A stretch of DNA of 38,432 nucleotides from Tolypothrix sp. NIES-4075 (GTDB taxonomy: Bacteria > Cyanobacteriota > Cyanobacteriia > Cyanobacteriales > Nostocaceae), in the NCBI RefSeq assembly GCF_002218085.1, contig NZ_BDUC01000019.1, forward strand, positions 1 through 38,432. Reading direction: 5' to 3'. This document shows positions 1-8,505 of the stretch, piece by piece (the first letter of the stretch is position 1; every line of letters begins with the position of its first letter). The translations under genes were made by a program, and so were the position numbers. A model generated the notes under the pieces. That model saw only the letters and a program-made list of their open reading frames with translations, ran no database searches and was not told the origin of the DNA.

Positions 1-2946
1 AAATGCTCTCTGAGTAAGCTGCGATGGGCAACTGTCGGCAGTGTCGGCGTCGGCAATATTGTTTTCCTGTTTAGAAGTGTCGGCAGTGTTGGCAGTTGGG
101 ACTAAGGGTGCCGACATGTCCAAGGCGGGAGTTTCCGAAATGGGAAAATCGGAATTATGCCGACACTTGGGGGTTAAATCGCCCGAAACGCTTGCTATGT
201 CTAGCTTTAAACCGCCGACAGTTCCGCCGACAGTTGCCGACAGTTCGTTATTTAATGGTTTAACTAGTCCATTAATATCAGGGGTTTCAGCTTTCGAGTC
301 GCTGCCGACACTTCTGCCGACACTTGGAGAAAAACTGCCGACACTTGAATAATAAATGGCTTTTCCCTTAATCAATGAAGTGATATATCCAGCATCTATC
401 AGAATTTGTAAATCATTTTGCAAATCCGATTTACTGGATTTTTCGTATTGCCTTAGTGTTCTCAATATGTGACGCTTCGTCACATTTTCTTTCCCTTGAA
501 ACCAAGTTTTAAGATAAAGCACCCTACCAGACAATTCTTCGTGGGGGCTATTAAGAGCGTAGATAACGCGCAACTGAGCCAAAAAGTAACTGCAAAGCTC
601 ACTCGCCGCGACCACAGTAAAACCATCAATATGTGTCGCTGGGTTAGTGACACTTCCCGATAATGCCTGATTGATACAGTGCAAAAGCAAGGTGAAGCGG
701 GCAAAGTAGCTTCTGAGTTTAGGTAAAGCAATCTGGATGCCTGGGTTTTGTTCCGAGTAACCCAGATCCACTAAAGAGTTGTGGTAATTTTGATAAAATC
801 CTTTTGCTGTGTCGCTAAGAAAATATTCTTGCGGCGGCATTAACTCTAAGTTGCGATACAAATCCTTCAGCATAGGAGTGAGAGTTAAAGGCTTTTCGTC
901 TTCCAGGTTAATGTAAGAAGGCGGGCAAGCTGCGACACAAAACAACCAACGCCCAAACTCCCCTACGCCGTCTTCGTGTTCGCCCATCAATTCTTTCAGC
1001 TTGGAGAATTGAGTTGTTCCGGTGCGAGAAATAGCAGTTTTAGCTAAGTGCAAGCGCTTGGAGGCATCGGCGACATCTTTGATTAATTGTCCGCCGTCAA
1101 ATTCGGTTAGTTCGTTTTCTGCGTCATCTCCTTTACCCTGCCGATACTTATTTCTACCAGTAAGATGAGCCGACCATTCGTCGCGATAAAGTAGCAATCC
1201 TCTAGGGTTTTCAGCATGAATCGCAATTCGACTTTCAATTGAACCATTCTGCAAAATATACCTTTTACACACTGGCTCAAGAGGTTTTGCGCCTTCTTCA
1301 CCGTCCTTCTTCCACCGTCTCAGGGCTGACGAGTAAGTTTTCACTTCTTCCGCGTAAGCGGAACGCGCTTCGTTTTCCAGTTCCTCTAAAGGTTGGATGA
1401 CTGCTTTTTGGGGTGGAGACTTCATGTCCCCAGATTTCGCTACTAAGCAAGTGCGGATAATCGCTGGTTGTTTAAACCCCGCTCCTGGCTTCACAACAAT
1501 CTGCGCTCCAGTCCCCAGCCTTGATGCGGCAACGGGCAGAAATGATGTAAATAAGAATTCTGGGGCGGTTGGCATTTCTTCTGCGACAGTTTGCATTGAT
1601 TCCGCAAGTATTCCTCCGTCACCCCAGAGAAAATCAGGTAAGTTAAGACGTGCATTTTGAGCTTCTACTAACGACGGTAATTTGGCTACTATTTCTGCTC
1701 TATCCTCAGCCTGGTCTATTTCCAAACAGCGATCGCGGTACAGTTTTTCAACTTCTGATGTCGGCACTTCATAAAATTTCGCCAGCCTCATTAATTCACG
1801 TCTAACCTGAGATCGCGACGAGCATCCAGAGGCAAGTGTTTCAATTTCCAAGGATAAGGCTTCGGTGTTCAGCGTTTGCCGTGGAAAGTTGATAACTTTT
1901 TTGTCACCAGAACTAGTAGAATTAGCATTGCCTGGGTTTTGGGCTGACGGAGACTGCTGGATCTGTTGCTTTAAGAGCCATGCTTTAACGCAGTTTAAAA
2001 GGGCATCATCGCTTAAGGTGGGGGTTGGGTTGTCCTTGGATGCTGATTTCCAAATACTATCCGCTTCTTGAGTATCTAGGGGTGGGGTACAGCGATCGCA
2101 ATAATCATCAAATAACTGCCTGGGACTGCCACTGTGTTGGATTCCTAAATATTGCAACCTGTAACTTGTCCCTATCAAGTTGCGAGCTAACTTGGCACCA
2201 TTAGTATTTCGCTCCCCTTGTCCAGATCCACTATGAAGCAATTCGCGATCGCTCTTGGAAAGACAAACGGCTAAAGGTACGTTGTCGGCAAATGTTGATA
2301 ATGGCAATGACGGGGATGGAGTTTTCTGTTGAGAGGGGACAATCGTTCTCAGTTCTTTAAAGGTGTATCGAGTACCACAAGCGGCAATAATCGTTGTTGG
2401 ATGAGTGCCGTTGGCAACTGAAAGGTGATAACAACCAGCCAACCGCATTACTCGTGACGGATTCTTCAAACTGCGATCTGCATCCGCAAATTCCAGTAAG
2501 TCAGCTTGCAGACTTTTCCACCGAGTTGGATCTATGGGCTGGTCAAACACCCAATAACTGTGAATTGATTTACCGCCAGTGTCAATCTGAAATGTTGGTT
2601 CAGGTAGTCCGAGCGATCGCCACAAGTCTCGCTGCAATTCCTTGGACAAATTATCATGCTCGTAAAAAATGGCGCGACAAGCCTTAACTTCTGCGTTAGT
2701 TTGTCCCCAGCCGTTGACCACCAGATAAACGCCTCTGCCGTTGCTTTGAAACGTTTCGGCAGCTTGGGCTATTAATTCAACAGTCGTTGCTTCGCCTTTG
2801 CGTCCTTTGTCCGAGCTCTTACGCACGTCGTCGGTGGGATAAAAGGCTCGTAAAAAAACTTTCTCACCTGGTTTATAGCCGAGTAACTCTAACTGTTGGG
2901 CTATTTGGTTGCGGTCAATTTGGAAATTGTTAGAAGATGCGTACAT
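1..2946 (-). CDS. Plasmid replication protein, RepB-primase/DUF3987 type (N-terminal 982 residues; continues at 38432)
   Basis: Probable replication initiator with primase and helicase-like parts. I translated the frame by eye from ATG 2946 to position 1: it is open throughout. Residues about 1-190 look like a RepB-type primase domain (AIFYEHDNL near 95, DTGGKSIHSYW near 125, PSRVMRLAGCYH near 163). Residues about 480-800 look like DUF3987, with a degenerate P-loop (AKSGDMKSPP, near 505) and a Walker B-like LLLYRDEWS near 580. The C-terminal linker is low complexity and overlaps the TGTCGGC repeats. No stop occurs before position 1, and the frame continues from 38432 if the molecule is circular. 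The start is ATG 2946, with AAGGAG 15 bases upstream inside a small hairpin; a TTG at 2985 is a weaker alternative. Family assignment rests on motifs seen by eye; the role in replication is inferred from family and plasmid context. Confidence 0.85.
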   Translation of the reverse strand, partial: MYASSNNFQIDRNQIAQQLELLGYKPGEKVFLRAFYPTDDVRKSSDKGRKGEATTVELIAQAAETFQSNGRGVYLVVNGWGQTNAEVKACRAIFYEHDNLSKELQRDLWRSLGLPEPTFQIDTGGKSIHSYWVFDQPIDPTRWKSLQADLLEFADADRSLKNPSRVMRLAGCYHLSVANGTHPTTIIAACGTRYTFKELRTIVPSQQKTPSPSLPLSTFADNVPLAVCLSKSDRELLHSGSGQGERNTNGAKLARNLIGTSYRLQYLGIQHSGSPRQLFDDYCDRCTPPLDTQEADSIWKSASKDNPTPTLSDDALLNCVKAWLLKQQIQQSPSAQNPGNANSTSSGDKKVINFPRQTLNTEALSLEIETLASGCSSRSQVRRELMRLAKFYEVPTSEVEKLYRDRCLEIDQAEDRAEIVAKLPSLVEAQNARLNLPDFLWGDGGILAESMQTVAEEMPTAPEFLFTSFLPVAASRLGTGAQIVVKPGAGFKQPAIIRTCLVAKSGDMKSPPQKAVIQPLEELENEARSAYAEEVKTYSSALRRWKKDGEEGAKPLEPVCKRYILQNGSIESRIAIHAENPRGLLLYRDEWSAHLTGRNKYRQGKGDDAENELTEFDGGQLIKDVADASKRLHLAKTAISRTGTTQFSKLKELMGEHEDGVGEFGRWLFCVAACPPSYINLEDEKPLTLTPMLKDLYRNLELMPPQEYFLSDTAKGFYQNYHNSLVDLGYSEQNPGIQIALPKLRSYFARFTLLLHCINQALSGSVTNPATHIDGFTVVAASELCSYFLAQLRVIYALNSPHEELSGRVLYLKTWFQGKENVTKRHILRTLRQYEKSSKSDLQNDLQILIDAGYITSLIKGKAIYYSSVGSFSPSVGRSVGSDSKAETPDINGLVKPLNNELSATVGGTVGGLKLDIASVSGDLTPKCRHNSDFPISETPALDMSAPLVPTANTADTSKQENNIADADTADSCPSQLTQRAF
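33..343. repeat. TGTCGGC repeat cluster in opposing orientations, candidate iterons
   Basis: Exact TGTCGGC on the plus strand begins at 33, 42 and 78, and at 38420 across the join; near-copies are CGTCGGC (48) and TGTTGGC (87). The reverse form GCCGACA begins at 110, 159, 214, 226, 236, 304, 316 and 337. All lie inside the 3' part of the Rep gene. Read in the Rep frame, one orientation encodes Ser-Val-Gly and the other Ala-Asp-Thr, so the DNA word is conserved rather than the peptide. This is what iterons or another protein-binding array would look like. Function not shown. Confidence 0.7.
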
Positions 2947-3612
2947 AAAGGAATTTTCACGCTCCTTGCGTGTGTCGGGTTGCAAGGAGGAGTCAAGCCA
3001 CAATTCCCTCTCTTTTAAGAGAAACTAACCTACACTACGTTTCCAACAAAACATCTCCTGTATCACGAGGGCAGGTGGTGTTCTACCCAAACCATTAATG
3101 TTCCACTTTTACTTGTGCTCTTTTTCGCAAGGATTTCTAACGTCATCGGGAGCCAAGATGCTATAGTTAGAGAAATATTATTTAATTGTTTTGGTGGTGA
3201 AGCTGTAGGTTAGCCCTTTGGATTTTGGGTAACTGCGTTTCTCCGCCTTATTTTTTTAGGTAGGGCTTGCGGTTTTTAGGCGCACGTCTGAACCTAATGG
3301 TATTTTAAACTCCTAATCGCGCATATTTTAATTAAAACGTTGGGAAATACGGTTTTTTTGCCTGGTTGCGTTTATAAGTAACATATCTACAATAATCGAC
3401 ACGTACACGGCTTGCTAGAGTTGTGAAAATTAAGGAGAACAAGCGTTACGAACGGCAATATTCCCCCACAGCGATCGCTGCGGCTATATATAAATCAATA
3501 GTTCTCAACACTTTGGTTGAAGTGCCCCCAGAAGCATTGACCTGGATTTGACGCGCGATCGCCCAGCTTCAATTCGGTCTTGGAGCGATCGTGCGTGAAG
3601 GATTGAGTCATT
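2947..3612. other. Rep leader region without recognised genes
   Basis: About 660 bases separate the small ribbon-helix-helix gene from Rep, both on the minus strand. Apart from the hairpin at 2962-2989 and HIP1 or HIP1-like GATCGC sites around 3470-3590, I see no convincing gene or repeat. The short open frames here have no coding-like composition. It may hold the rep promoter and a long leader. Confidence 0.4.
2962..2989 (-). promoter_or_regulatory. Hairpin containing the Rep ribosome-binding sequence
   Basis: An 8-bp stem, CTCCTTGC (2962-2969) with GCAAGGAG (2982-2989), has a 12-base loop. On the minus-strand transcript the 3' arm carries AAGGAG, the only Shine-Dalgarno-like sequence ahead of Rep ATG 2946. 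Folding would hide it, a plausible translational control. The 15-base spacing to the ATG is long, which weakens the reading. Confidence 0.4.
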
Positions 3613-3804
3613 TTATGCTGTCTCTTTTTTATTTGAAGTAGGTTGATTATTTTCTCTGTCTTTAATAATTGCATCCTTAACAATCCGCTCTACAAGGTTG
3701 CTAAGGGTTCTGCCTTCCTTTGCTGCCCAGTTTCTCAGATATTCCTTGTCCTCCGGTTCGCACGTAAAATTTATTTTCTCACTTCGCATATCTTCTGAAA
3801 ACAT
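3613..3804 (-). CDS. Small ribbon-helix-helix (CopG-like) DNA-binding protein
   Basis: A 63-residue protein from ATG 3804, preceded by GAGAGG seven bases upstream; an upstream ATG at 3834 would add ten residues but is less well placed. The segment KINFTCEPEDKEYLRNWAAK, then EGRTLSNLVERIVKDAI, fits a strand followed by two helices of the ribbon-helix-helix fold, with a charged C-terminal tail. Such proteins bind DNA as dimers and often repress plasmid replication or antitoxin operons. It lies on the same strand as Rep, upstream of it, as CopG-type regulators do, and a TTCTCA inverted repeat lies just in front of it. Copy-number control is an inference; it could equally be an orphan antitoxin or mobilisation accessory protein. 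Confidence 0.65.
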   Translation of the reverse strand: MFSEDMRSEKINFTCEPEDKEYLRNWAAKEGRTLSNLVERIVKDAIIKDRENNQPTSNKKETA

Positions 3805-3846
3805 ATCCTTACCTCTCACAGTATCTCCTAACATCGGTTCTTTGAG

Positions 3847-3893
3847 TTCTCAGCTTATACTACTTTATTTGATAACTTCTCACAATATGAGAA
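3847..3893. promoter_or_regulatory. Candidate operator, TTCTCA half-sites
   Basis: TTCTCA occurs at 3847-3852 and again at 3877-3882. The second is followed after five bases by its inverse TGAGAA (3888-3893), making a dyad in front of the ribbon-helix-helix gene. Short dyads with 5-6 base half-sites are typical targets for that family. Autoregulation is inferred. Confidence 0.4.
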
Positions 3894-4323
3894 CACTTGT
3901 GATATCCTTAGATTGTTATTCCAAGTGCCAAACCAGTCAGATGAATAGACGTTGATTGTTTGTGAGTTTTAACACCCGTACCCAAACACCAAAAAAATCC
4001 AACAAGGATAAGGAGGCAGGAGGAAACGGAGGAAAAAACTTTTAGTGCAGAGTAGGGACACTTGACAGTAATCGCTGTAATCCTTTACCCGTCAACAGTT
4101 GCTCAAGATTTGCACTCTTTTGCCGGGATGTAAAAAGCTTATTTCAGCCCTTACTTATCCCGCTTAATTGTTCAGTTGCAGCGATAAAGCAAAATTCTGA
4201 CATAACCAGAAATGCCGAAAAACCGTGTTTGAAGAAAGCTAGTGCGTGGTGTTTTGTGCAGAGTAGCGAGAGTGCAGTTTGGAGACAGTTAAAAAGAAAA
4301 GTTATACCGTTCAGGAATAGGAG
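3894..4323. other. Divergent intergenic region
   Basis: About 430 bases between the minus-strand regulator and the plus-strand gene at 4324. An 11-base word, GTGCAGAGTAG, is repeated directly at 4045-4055 and 4256-4266. A TTGACA at 4062-4067 might be a -35 box but has no clear partner. AGGAG lies directly upstream of the ATG at 4324. Otherwise nothing recognised. Confidence 0.35.
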
Positions 4324-4782
4324 ATGTTAAGTAATCTTGATGCAAAAAAATACTTTGAATTGCATTTTGGGAGTCAAATTTCAGACAGCGCTTGGTACAG
4401 GTTAAAGAAAGTTTTGCGCTCTTGTGACATGGTTTTAACGCTCGAAAACTTACAGACGGTTGCCAGGTTGAGACTCGAAAAACAATACACAAAATTGTCC
4501 CTGAAACAGATGATTGAGTGTCACGTACAAGCTCAGAAATTAGCCGCTAAAAAGGTAACGCTTAAGGGAGATGTAGTCTTCAAGGAGTTACAGAAACGGA
4601 CTAAAAATAAAGCTCACCGCACGACAATTATCAGATGGTTCCAGAGTTCGGTTACACAAATCAATGGCAAGTATTTTGATAAGGAGCGTCACTACAAAGC
4701 CGAAGAATTAGTAAAAGTATTTGCGTCGGCTTTCATGTATGAAGCCAAGTATTTGACCATTAAATTAGTCAAGGGGAAGTAA
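4324..4782 (+). CDS. Unrecognised 152-residue basic protein, first gene of the ATPase module
   Basis: Not recognised. The protein is helical and lysine-rich, with tryptophans at YFELHFGSQISDSAWYRLKK (near residues 10-30) and a central LKQMIECHVQAQKLAAKK stretch. The AHRTTIIRWFQSS segment near 97-109 could be the recognition part of a helix-turn-helix, so DNA binding is possible but not established. The ATG has AGGAG directly upstream. The stop overlaps the start of the next gene (TAATG), so the two are probably co-translated. No signal peptide or membrane helix is visible. Confidence 0.65.
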   Translation: MLSNLDAKKYFELHFGSQISDSAWYRLKKVLRSCDMVLTLENLQTVARLRLEKQYTKLSLKQMIECHVQAQKLAAKKVTLKGDVVFKELQKRTKNKAHRTTIIRWFQSSVTQINGKYFDKERHYKAEELVKVFASAFMYEAKYLTIKLVKGK

Positions 4783-5408
4783 TGAAAAACCACATTGAAA
4801 ATATTCGTGCTTCGGTAAAGAAGAAGGGGTATATTCCCACCTCCGACCAAATTAGACACGCTATTAATATTGTTTGTCCTGATGGGATAAATATCTTAGA
4901 CAATAAATCCGCGATTGTAAATGAAGTTGTTAAGTCATTGTCTCCCCTAACTCCCCCCACCGAATCAGAAATAGTTGTAGAAACATCTCCACTCCCTACT
5001 CCCCAACCTGCGGAAGAACAGGAGACAGGAATAGTAGTTAGCGAGGGGGAGAAACACGAGTTAGTCACAGTTCAATCCTCAGTGCTGGATGTTGAGTTAT
5101 CCTCAGCAGAAACATTTGAATTATGCACCCAGATACCGGATGTATTTGATGACTATGAGTCGTTTGTTGTTTCCGTAACTGGCTCCTTAAAAGCCTTTAT
5201 CGATGATAAGTTTGACAAACAGGAGAAGCAATCAGTCAATGATTCTATTTCTGATTTAAGACAACATATAGCGACTAGACAGGCACGATTAGATAGTAAG
5301 CTTGCAGCCGGACTCAATGATGTAAAGGGAGATTTAGAGCAAATACGCTCGAACTTAAAAAGTCGCCAAGCCGCAATCCTTGAACGCCTCAAAGTCAACT
5401 CCGCATAA
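4782..5408 (+). CDS. Unrecognised 208-residue protein with C-terminal coiled coil
   Basis: Not recognised. Residues about 1-45 form a small globular head. Residues about 55-95 are a Pro/Thr/Glu-rich linker. Residues about 125-208 are strongly helical with heptad-like spacing (DSISDLRQHIATRQARLDSK followed by a similar stretch to the end), consistent with a coiled coil that mediates oligomerisation. Its ATG overlaps the preceding stop by one base, so it is coupled to the 152-residue gene. No membrane segment is visible. It could be a structural or adaptor subunit for the downstream membrane ATPase; this is inference from position only. Confidence 0.65.
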   Translation: MKNHIENIRASVKKKGYIPTSDQIRHAINIVCPDGINILDNKSAIVNEVVKSLSPLTPPTESEIVVETSPLPTPQPAEEQETGIVVSEGEKHELVTVQSSVLDVELSSAETFELCTQIPDVFDDYESFVVSVTGSLKAFIDDKFDKQEKQSVNDSISDLRQHIATRQARLDSKLAAGLNDVKGDLEQIRSNLKSRQAAILERLKVNSA

Positions 5409-5555
5409 ACTTTATTTATTTATCTTTGGATTGTGTTTATTGCCCTTACTAATTCAAGTACTGCCAGCTTTAAAGCCCTTAACACCTAGTCAGCAGCGGC
5501 AGAAACTAATTGAATCAGGAAACATTTGTTATTTACGTTGCAAGGATGATTAAAA

Positions 5556-6212
5556 ATGAAAGCATCAAAATATGTCCGTGACCATGTTTCAACCTACGGT
5601 AAAGAGATTAAAAAAGCTACTGCTAATAAGTTCGGCATCAATAATTCTCTAATAATTCGAGCCGTAAACGGGGATGAAAGAGCTTTAAAAGAGATAGGAG
5701 ACATGGGACGGACGGGAGAGCGTTTAGCTACGTCTATGCCACTTATCCGCGAGAATCTTAAAGCTTATATCGAGGGAACAACAGAGTACAACACAGCCCT
5801 AGCAGATATTTATAAAAGTGGTGGTAAAGGTGCGATCGCAATTGATAAAGCCGCTAGTGACGTAAAGATCGAAAACACCCATTATAACAACCTGATTGAA
5901 GAATATAAAACTAGTTTATTTGCCAAGCTCGAATCTGAGAATCAACGTCACGACGATGCGCTGGACGTGATTGAATTACAGGCTTGGATAGATACTCAAA
6001 TGGCTACTGTAAACGCAAAGGCTAGTTTAGAATCTACCTCTAACAAGCCATTCCTAGCACAAATGAAGGCAGATGCGGACTATGAAAATAAAAAGATTAA
6101 ACACCTACTAGAGAATGGCTCAGACAGCGATTTAAGCCTGATTCCCAAAAAGCATTACTCAACAAACCCAGTAATTAAGCTTTGGAACAATATTAGAGAT
6201 ATTTTCAGTTAA
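5556..6212 (+). CDS. Unrecognised 218-residue helical protein
   Basis: Not recognised. The protein is hydrophilic, lysine- and glutamate-rich and apparently all-helical, with no cysteines, signal peptide or membrane segment. The N-terminus is very basic (KYVRDHVSTYGKEIKKATAN); the C-terminus ends in an amphipathic VIKLWNNIRDIFS that could touch a membrane. AAGGATG lies upstream of the ATG. It follows the coiled-coil gene by about 150 bases on the same strand, and the membrane proteins follow by about 260. Its composition resembles phage or secretion-associated helical proteins, but I cannot support a function. Confidence 0.6.
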   Translation: MKASKYVRDHVSTYGKEIKKATANKFGINNSLIIRAVNGDERALKEIGDMGRTGERLATSMPLIRENLKAYIEGTTEYNTALADIYKSGGKGAIAIDKAASDVKIENTHYNNLIEEYKTSLFAKLESENQRHDDALDVIELQAWIDTQMATVNAKASLESTSNKPFLAQMKADADYENKKIKHLLENGSDSDLSLIPKKHYSTNPVIKLWNNIRDIFS

Positions 6213-6469
6213 TTAAAAAGCCTCCAGACAGATGTTTCATGAAGAGGGGTAAAGGGAAAAGGGGAAAGGGTAAAGAATCTTGTTGGGAGATTGCGACCCC
6301 CCCTCAATTAAAGACCACTTAAAAAGTGGGGGCTTTAAAGCCGTATAGGGAGAAAGAATCATATAAAAAGTTTTATGCGTGTTTCAAGCGACTTCTTAAC
6401 ATGAGTCCCTTTTTTCCTTTTTCCTTTCCCCCTCCCTACTGGTAACTGGAGGTAAAAATAAACAATTCA
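6213..6469 (+). other. Intergenic purine/pyrimidine tracts and a small hairpin
   Basis: A G/A-rich tract at about 6244-6274 is roughly complementary to a C/T-rich tract at about 6407-6436, so the region could fold into a long imperfect stem. Inside it is a short hairpin CCACTT-AAA-AAGTGG (6315-6329). This may be a degenerate miniature element or a processing/termination region within the module. Confidence 0.35.
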
Positions 6470-6481
6470 TTGCTTATTTCT

Positions 6482-7060
6482 ATGATGCCCAAATTTGAAT
6501 TAGGAGAGGATACCAGCCAAGAATCAAATTATCCAATCCAAGAAGATACTGCATTTACTCCCGATGAAATCGAAGCTATTAAAGCCTACAAAGATAATCT
6601 CAACCGAAAACTAAGCAAAAATCGAAGTATCTTAAAGGGATTAGAGACAAGCTTTTGGGGTATCACCTCCTATAGCCTAGCCCGATTTTTGATTATTACC
6701 AGTGGAACACAAGGAATAGGACTAGCAATAGCATCAATCCTCCTAATCAATCAAATAACCAATAGAGAAGTATTTGATGAAATAAATATTAATCGTAAAG
6801 ACGGACAATGGTCAGCTGACAATATGGGTAAACTTATCAAATTTGGATTCTCAACCTTAGTAACTGCATTTGTAATATGGAGTGCCTTGGGTAATTTTTT
6901 GAATATTGTTAACTCGTCAAAACAAACCTACAACCAATTGCAGGATACAGTTACAGCTTTCAATAAGCTACCCTCAGACAAGCAAAATGGATTTATTATT
7001 GTAGGTGGTTTACTTGCTTTAGCTGGTATCTACACGATTATTGACTCAAAAAGAAGATGA
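6482..7060 (+). CDS. Small integral membrane protein of the ATPase module
   Basis: A protein of about 192 residues with a cytoplasm-like charged N-terminus (to about residue 55) and three likely membrane helices: ARFLIITSGTQGIGLAIASI (about 62-90), a stretch starting FGFSTLVTAFVIWSALGNFL (about 120-145), and GFIIVGGLLALAGIYTII (about 170-188), ending DSKRR. I chose ATG 6482 as start. A TTG at 6470 would add four residues. GGAGG at 6448-6452 is too far from either to decide. Its stop overlaps the next start (ATGA), so it is translationally coupled to the P-loop ATPase and probably forms a membrane complex with it. No family recognised. Confidence 0.7.
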   Translation: MMPKFELGEDTSQESNYPIQEDTAFTPDEIEAIKAYKDNLNRKLSKNRSILKGLETSFWGITSYSLARFLIITSGTQGIGLAIASILLINQITNREVFDEININRKDGQWSADNMGKLIKFGFSTLVTAFVIWSALGNFLNIVNSSKQTYNQLQDTVTAFNKLPSDKQNGFIIVGGLLALAGIYTIIDSKRR

Positions 7061-8505
7061 AAATCTACTCAGGGTTAACAGTTATCGGGGTAACAATTGC
7101 TTTATCAAGTGCGATGTATTTAAGCCAGTCGAATCGTCCATATGATTTAGTAGCAATTAAATTCTGCCCGAAAACTGCCAACTTACCACCTCGTTACGGT
7201 GAAGAATTTAGCCAACTAAGCCAAGAAAGCTTAGATAAAAAGTATTGCTCTTATGAGCATAAATTGCTCAAAGAGATATGGTCACAAAAGCAATTTGAAT
7301 CATCTACACCATTACCCGAATCATCATTCAGCATTCGTCATATCCCTGCCAGTGAATCAAAAGCTATTTGGTTTTTAGTTGCCCCTGTAGCTTCTGGAAT
7401 CGCTTACTTAAGTTGGACTAAAAAGGCAGAAATAGACGAATTATCAGCACACTACGAGTTAGAAGCTTATAAAACTTGTATTAAATTAACCACAGTTTCG
7501 AGTCAAAATGAGAGAGAATTTAAGACGCTTCAAACTAATCAAACATGGGATAAACAAAAAGTTAAGCATGGTTTTATATCCATTGAAGCGATGCAAGATA
7601 AGCTTATTCGTCAACAAGAGATACAGGATAAAACCCACGCTTATACTCTCAAACAATTTGACTTAGCCGATTCCGATATGGATAAAAAGATTGCTGAAAA
7701 CTTGCGAGATAAACATAAAGCAGAAGCAGATACGCAGAAAGTGTTAGGTAAAAAATCTGATAGTGATTCTGATGAATCAAGTAACCCAGATTCCTATATC
7801 CAAGAAAGAGTCAACCAACTATTAGAAGCATTAAAACAATGGGAAGATGGTTGGTTGTACACAATTATCAAAAATAACAAACCTTTGTGGTTAATTGGTT
7901 CCCAAGGTAGCGGTAAAACCAACACAGCAGGATGCATCGCAATCATCCGAAAATATTGCTTTGATGCTCCAATATATCAGCTTATCGACCGTCACGCTAC
8001 TGGGGAAAATTGGAAAGTCTGGCAATTATTAGATGCACAAATCAAAGCAGAATCGGAAGATGAAATAGGACAGGCTTTAGAAGATGCCTGTGAGCGTTGG
8101 TTAACGAGAATTAAAGAAGTACCAAAACAAAAGCAACAACTAGTTATTGACGAATTTACCAACCTCAAAAAAATACCATCTTGTAAAGAATCAGCTATGA
8201 AGTTTTTCTCCATGCACCTGACAGATACAAGAAAAGCAAAAGAGTATTTTATTGGCATCAATCATTATTTTACCAATGAAAGCACCGTAGAAGGTACATT
8301 TGAAGCACGTAAGGCTGGCACAATCCAAATTAAAAAGTTTTCTGCAAATGGTGAAACACCATTACCAAGAGTACAAATTGTACATGGTTTGGTGGATAGC
8401 AATGGGAATGAATTAGAAGAAGTTGAACAAACACTCCCTAGTTGGTTTGAGGCAGTCAAGATTTACAACCATTTCAACGGTAGCAAACTCGACTTTGAAG
8501 GATAA
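7057..8505 (+). CDS. Membrane-anchored P-loop ATPase, possibly FtsK/HerA/VirD4 superfamily
   Basis: A 482-residue ATPase. The N-terminus has one hydrophobic segment (about 5-24) and a second near 105-125 (AIWFLVAPVASGIAYLSW), then a long charged helical region (about 130-255). The Walker A is WLIGSQGSGKTNTA near residues 284-297, and a Walker B-like LVIDEFTNL lies near 364-372. This order (two N-terminal membrane helices, then a nucleotide-binding core) resembles type IV coupling proteins and other DNA- or protein-translocating ATPases, but the protein is short and the all-alpha domain is not obvious. The start overlaps the preceding membrane-protein stop (ATGA). With the relaxase elsewhere on the plasmid, a coupling role is possible; a Zot-like assembly ATPase or a defence ATPase are alternatives. 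Confidence 0.75.
   Translation: MKIYSGLTVIGVTIALSSAMYLSQSNRPYDLVAIKFCPKTANLPPRYGEEFSQLSQESLDKKYCSYEHKLLKEIWSQKQFESSTPLPESSFSIRHIPASESKAIWFLVAPVASGIAYLSWTKKAEIDELSAHYELEAYKTCIKLTTVSSQNEREFKTLQTNQTWDKQKVKHGFISIEAMQDKLIRQQEIQDKTHAYTLKQFDLADSDMDKKIAENLRDKHKAEADTQKVLGKKSDSDSDESSNPDSYIQERVNQLLEALKQWEDGWLYTIIKNNKPLWLIGSQGSGKTNTAGCIAIIRKYCFDAPIYQLIDRHATGENWKVWQLLDAQIKAESEDEIGQALEDACERWLTRIKEVPKQKQQLVIDEFTNLKKIPSCKESAMKFFSMHLTDTRKAKEYFIGINHYFTNESTVEGTFEARKAGTIQIKKFSANGETPLPRVQIVHGLVDSNGNELEEVEQTLPSWFEAVKIYNHFNGSKLDFEG

Noticed and set aside
33..343. CRISPR array
   Set aside because: The repeats are only seven bases, irregularly spaced and in both orientations, inside a coding region.
41..352. Plus-strand 103-codon frame across the repeat cluster
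   Set aside because: It is the reverse of the Rep coding sequence, and its composition comes from the TGTCGGC repeats. No ribosome site.
1397..2687. Plus-strand open frames at 1397, 1865 and 2394
   Set aside because: All lie opposite the continuous Rep frame, which has recognisable domains.
4062..4095. Sigma-70 promoter with TTGACA at 4062
   Set aside because: No convincing -10 box at the right spacing.
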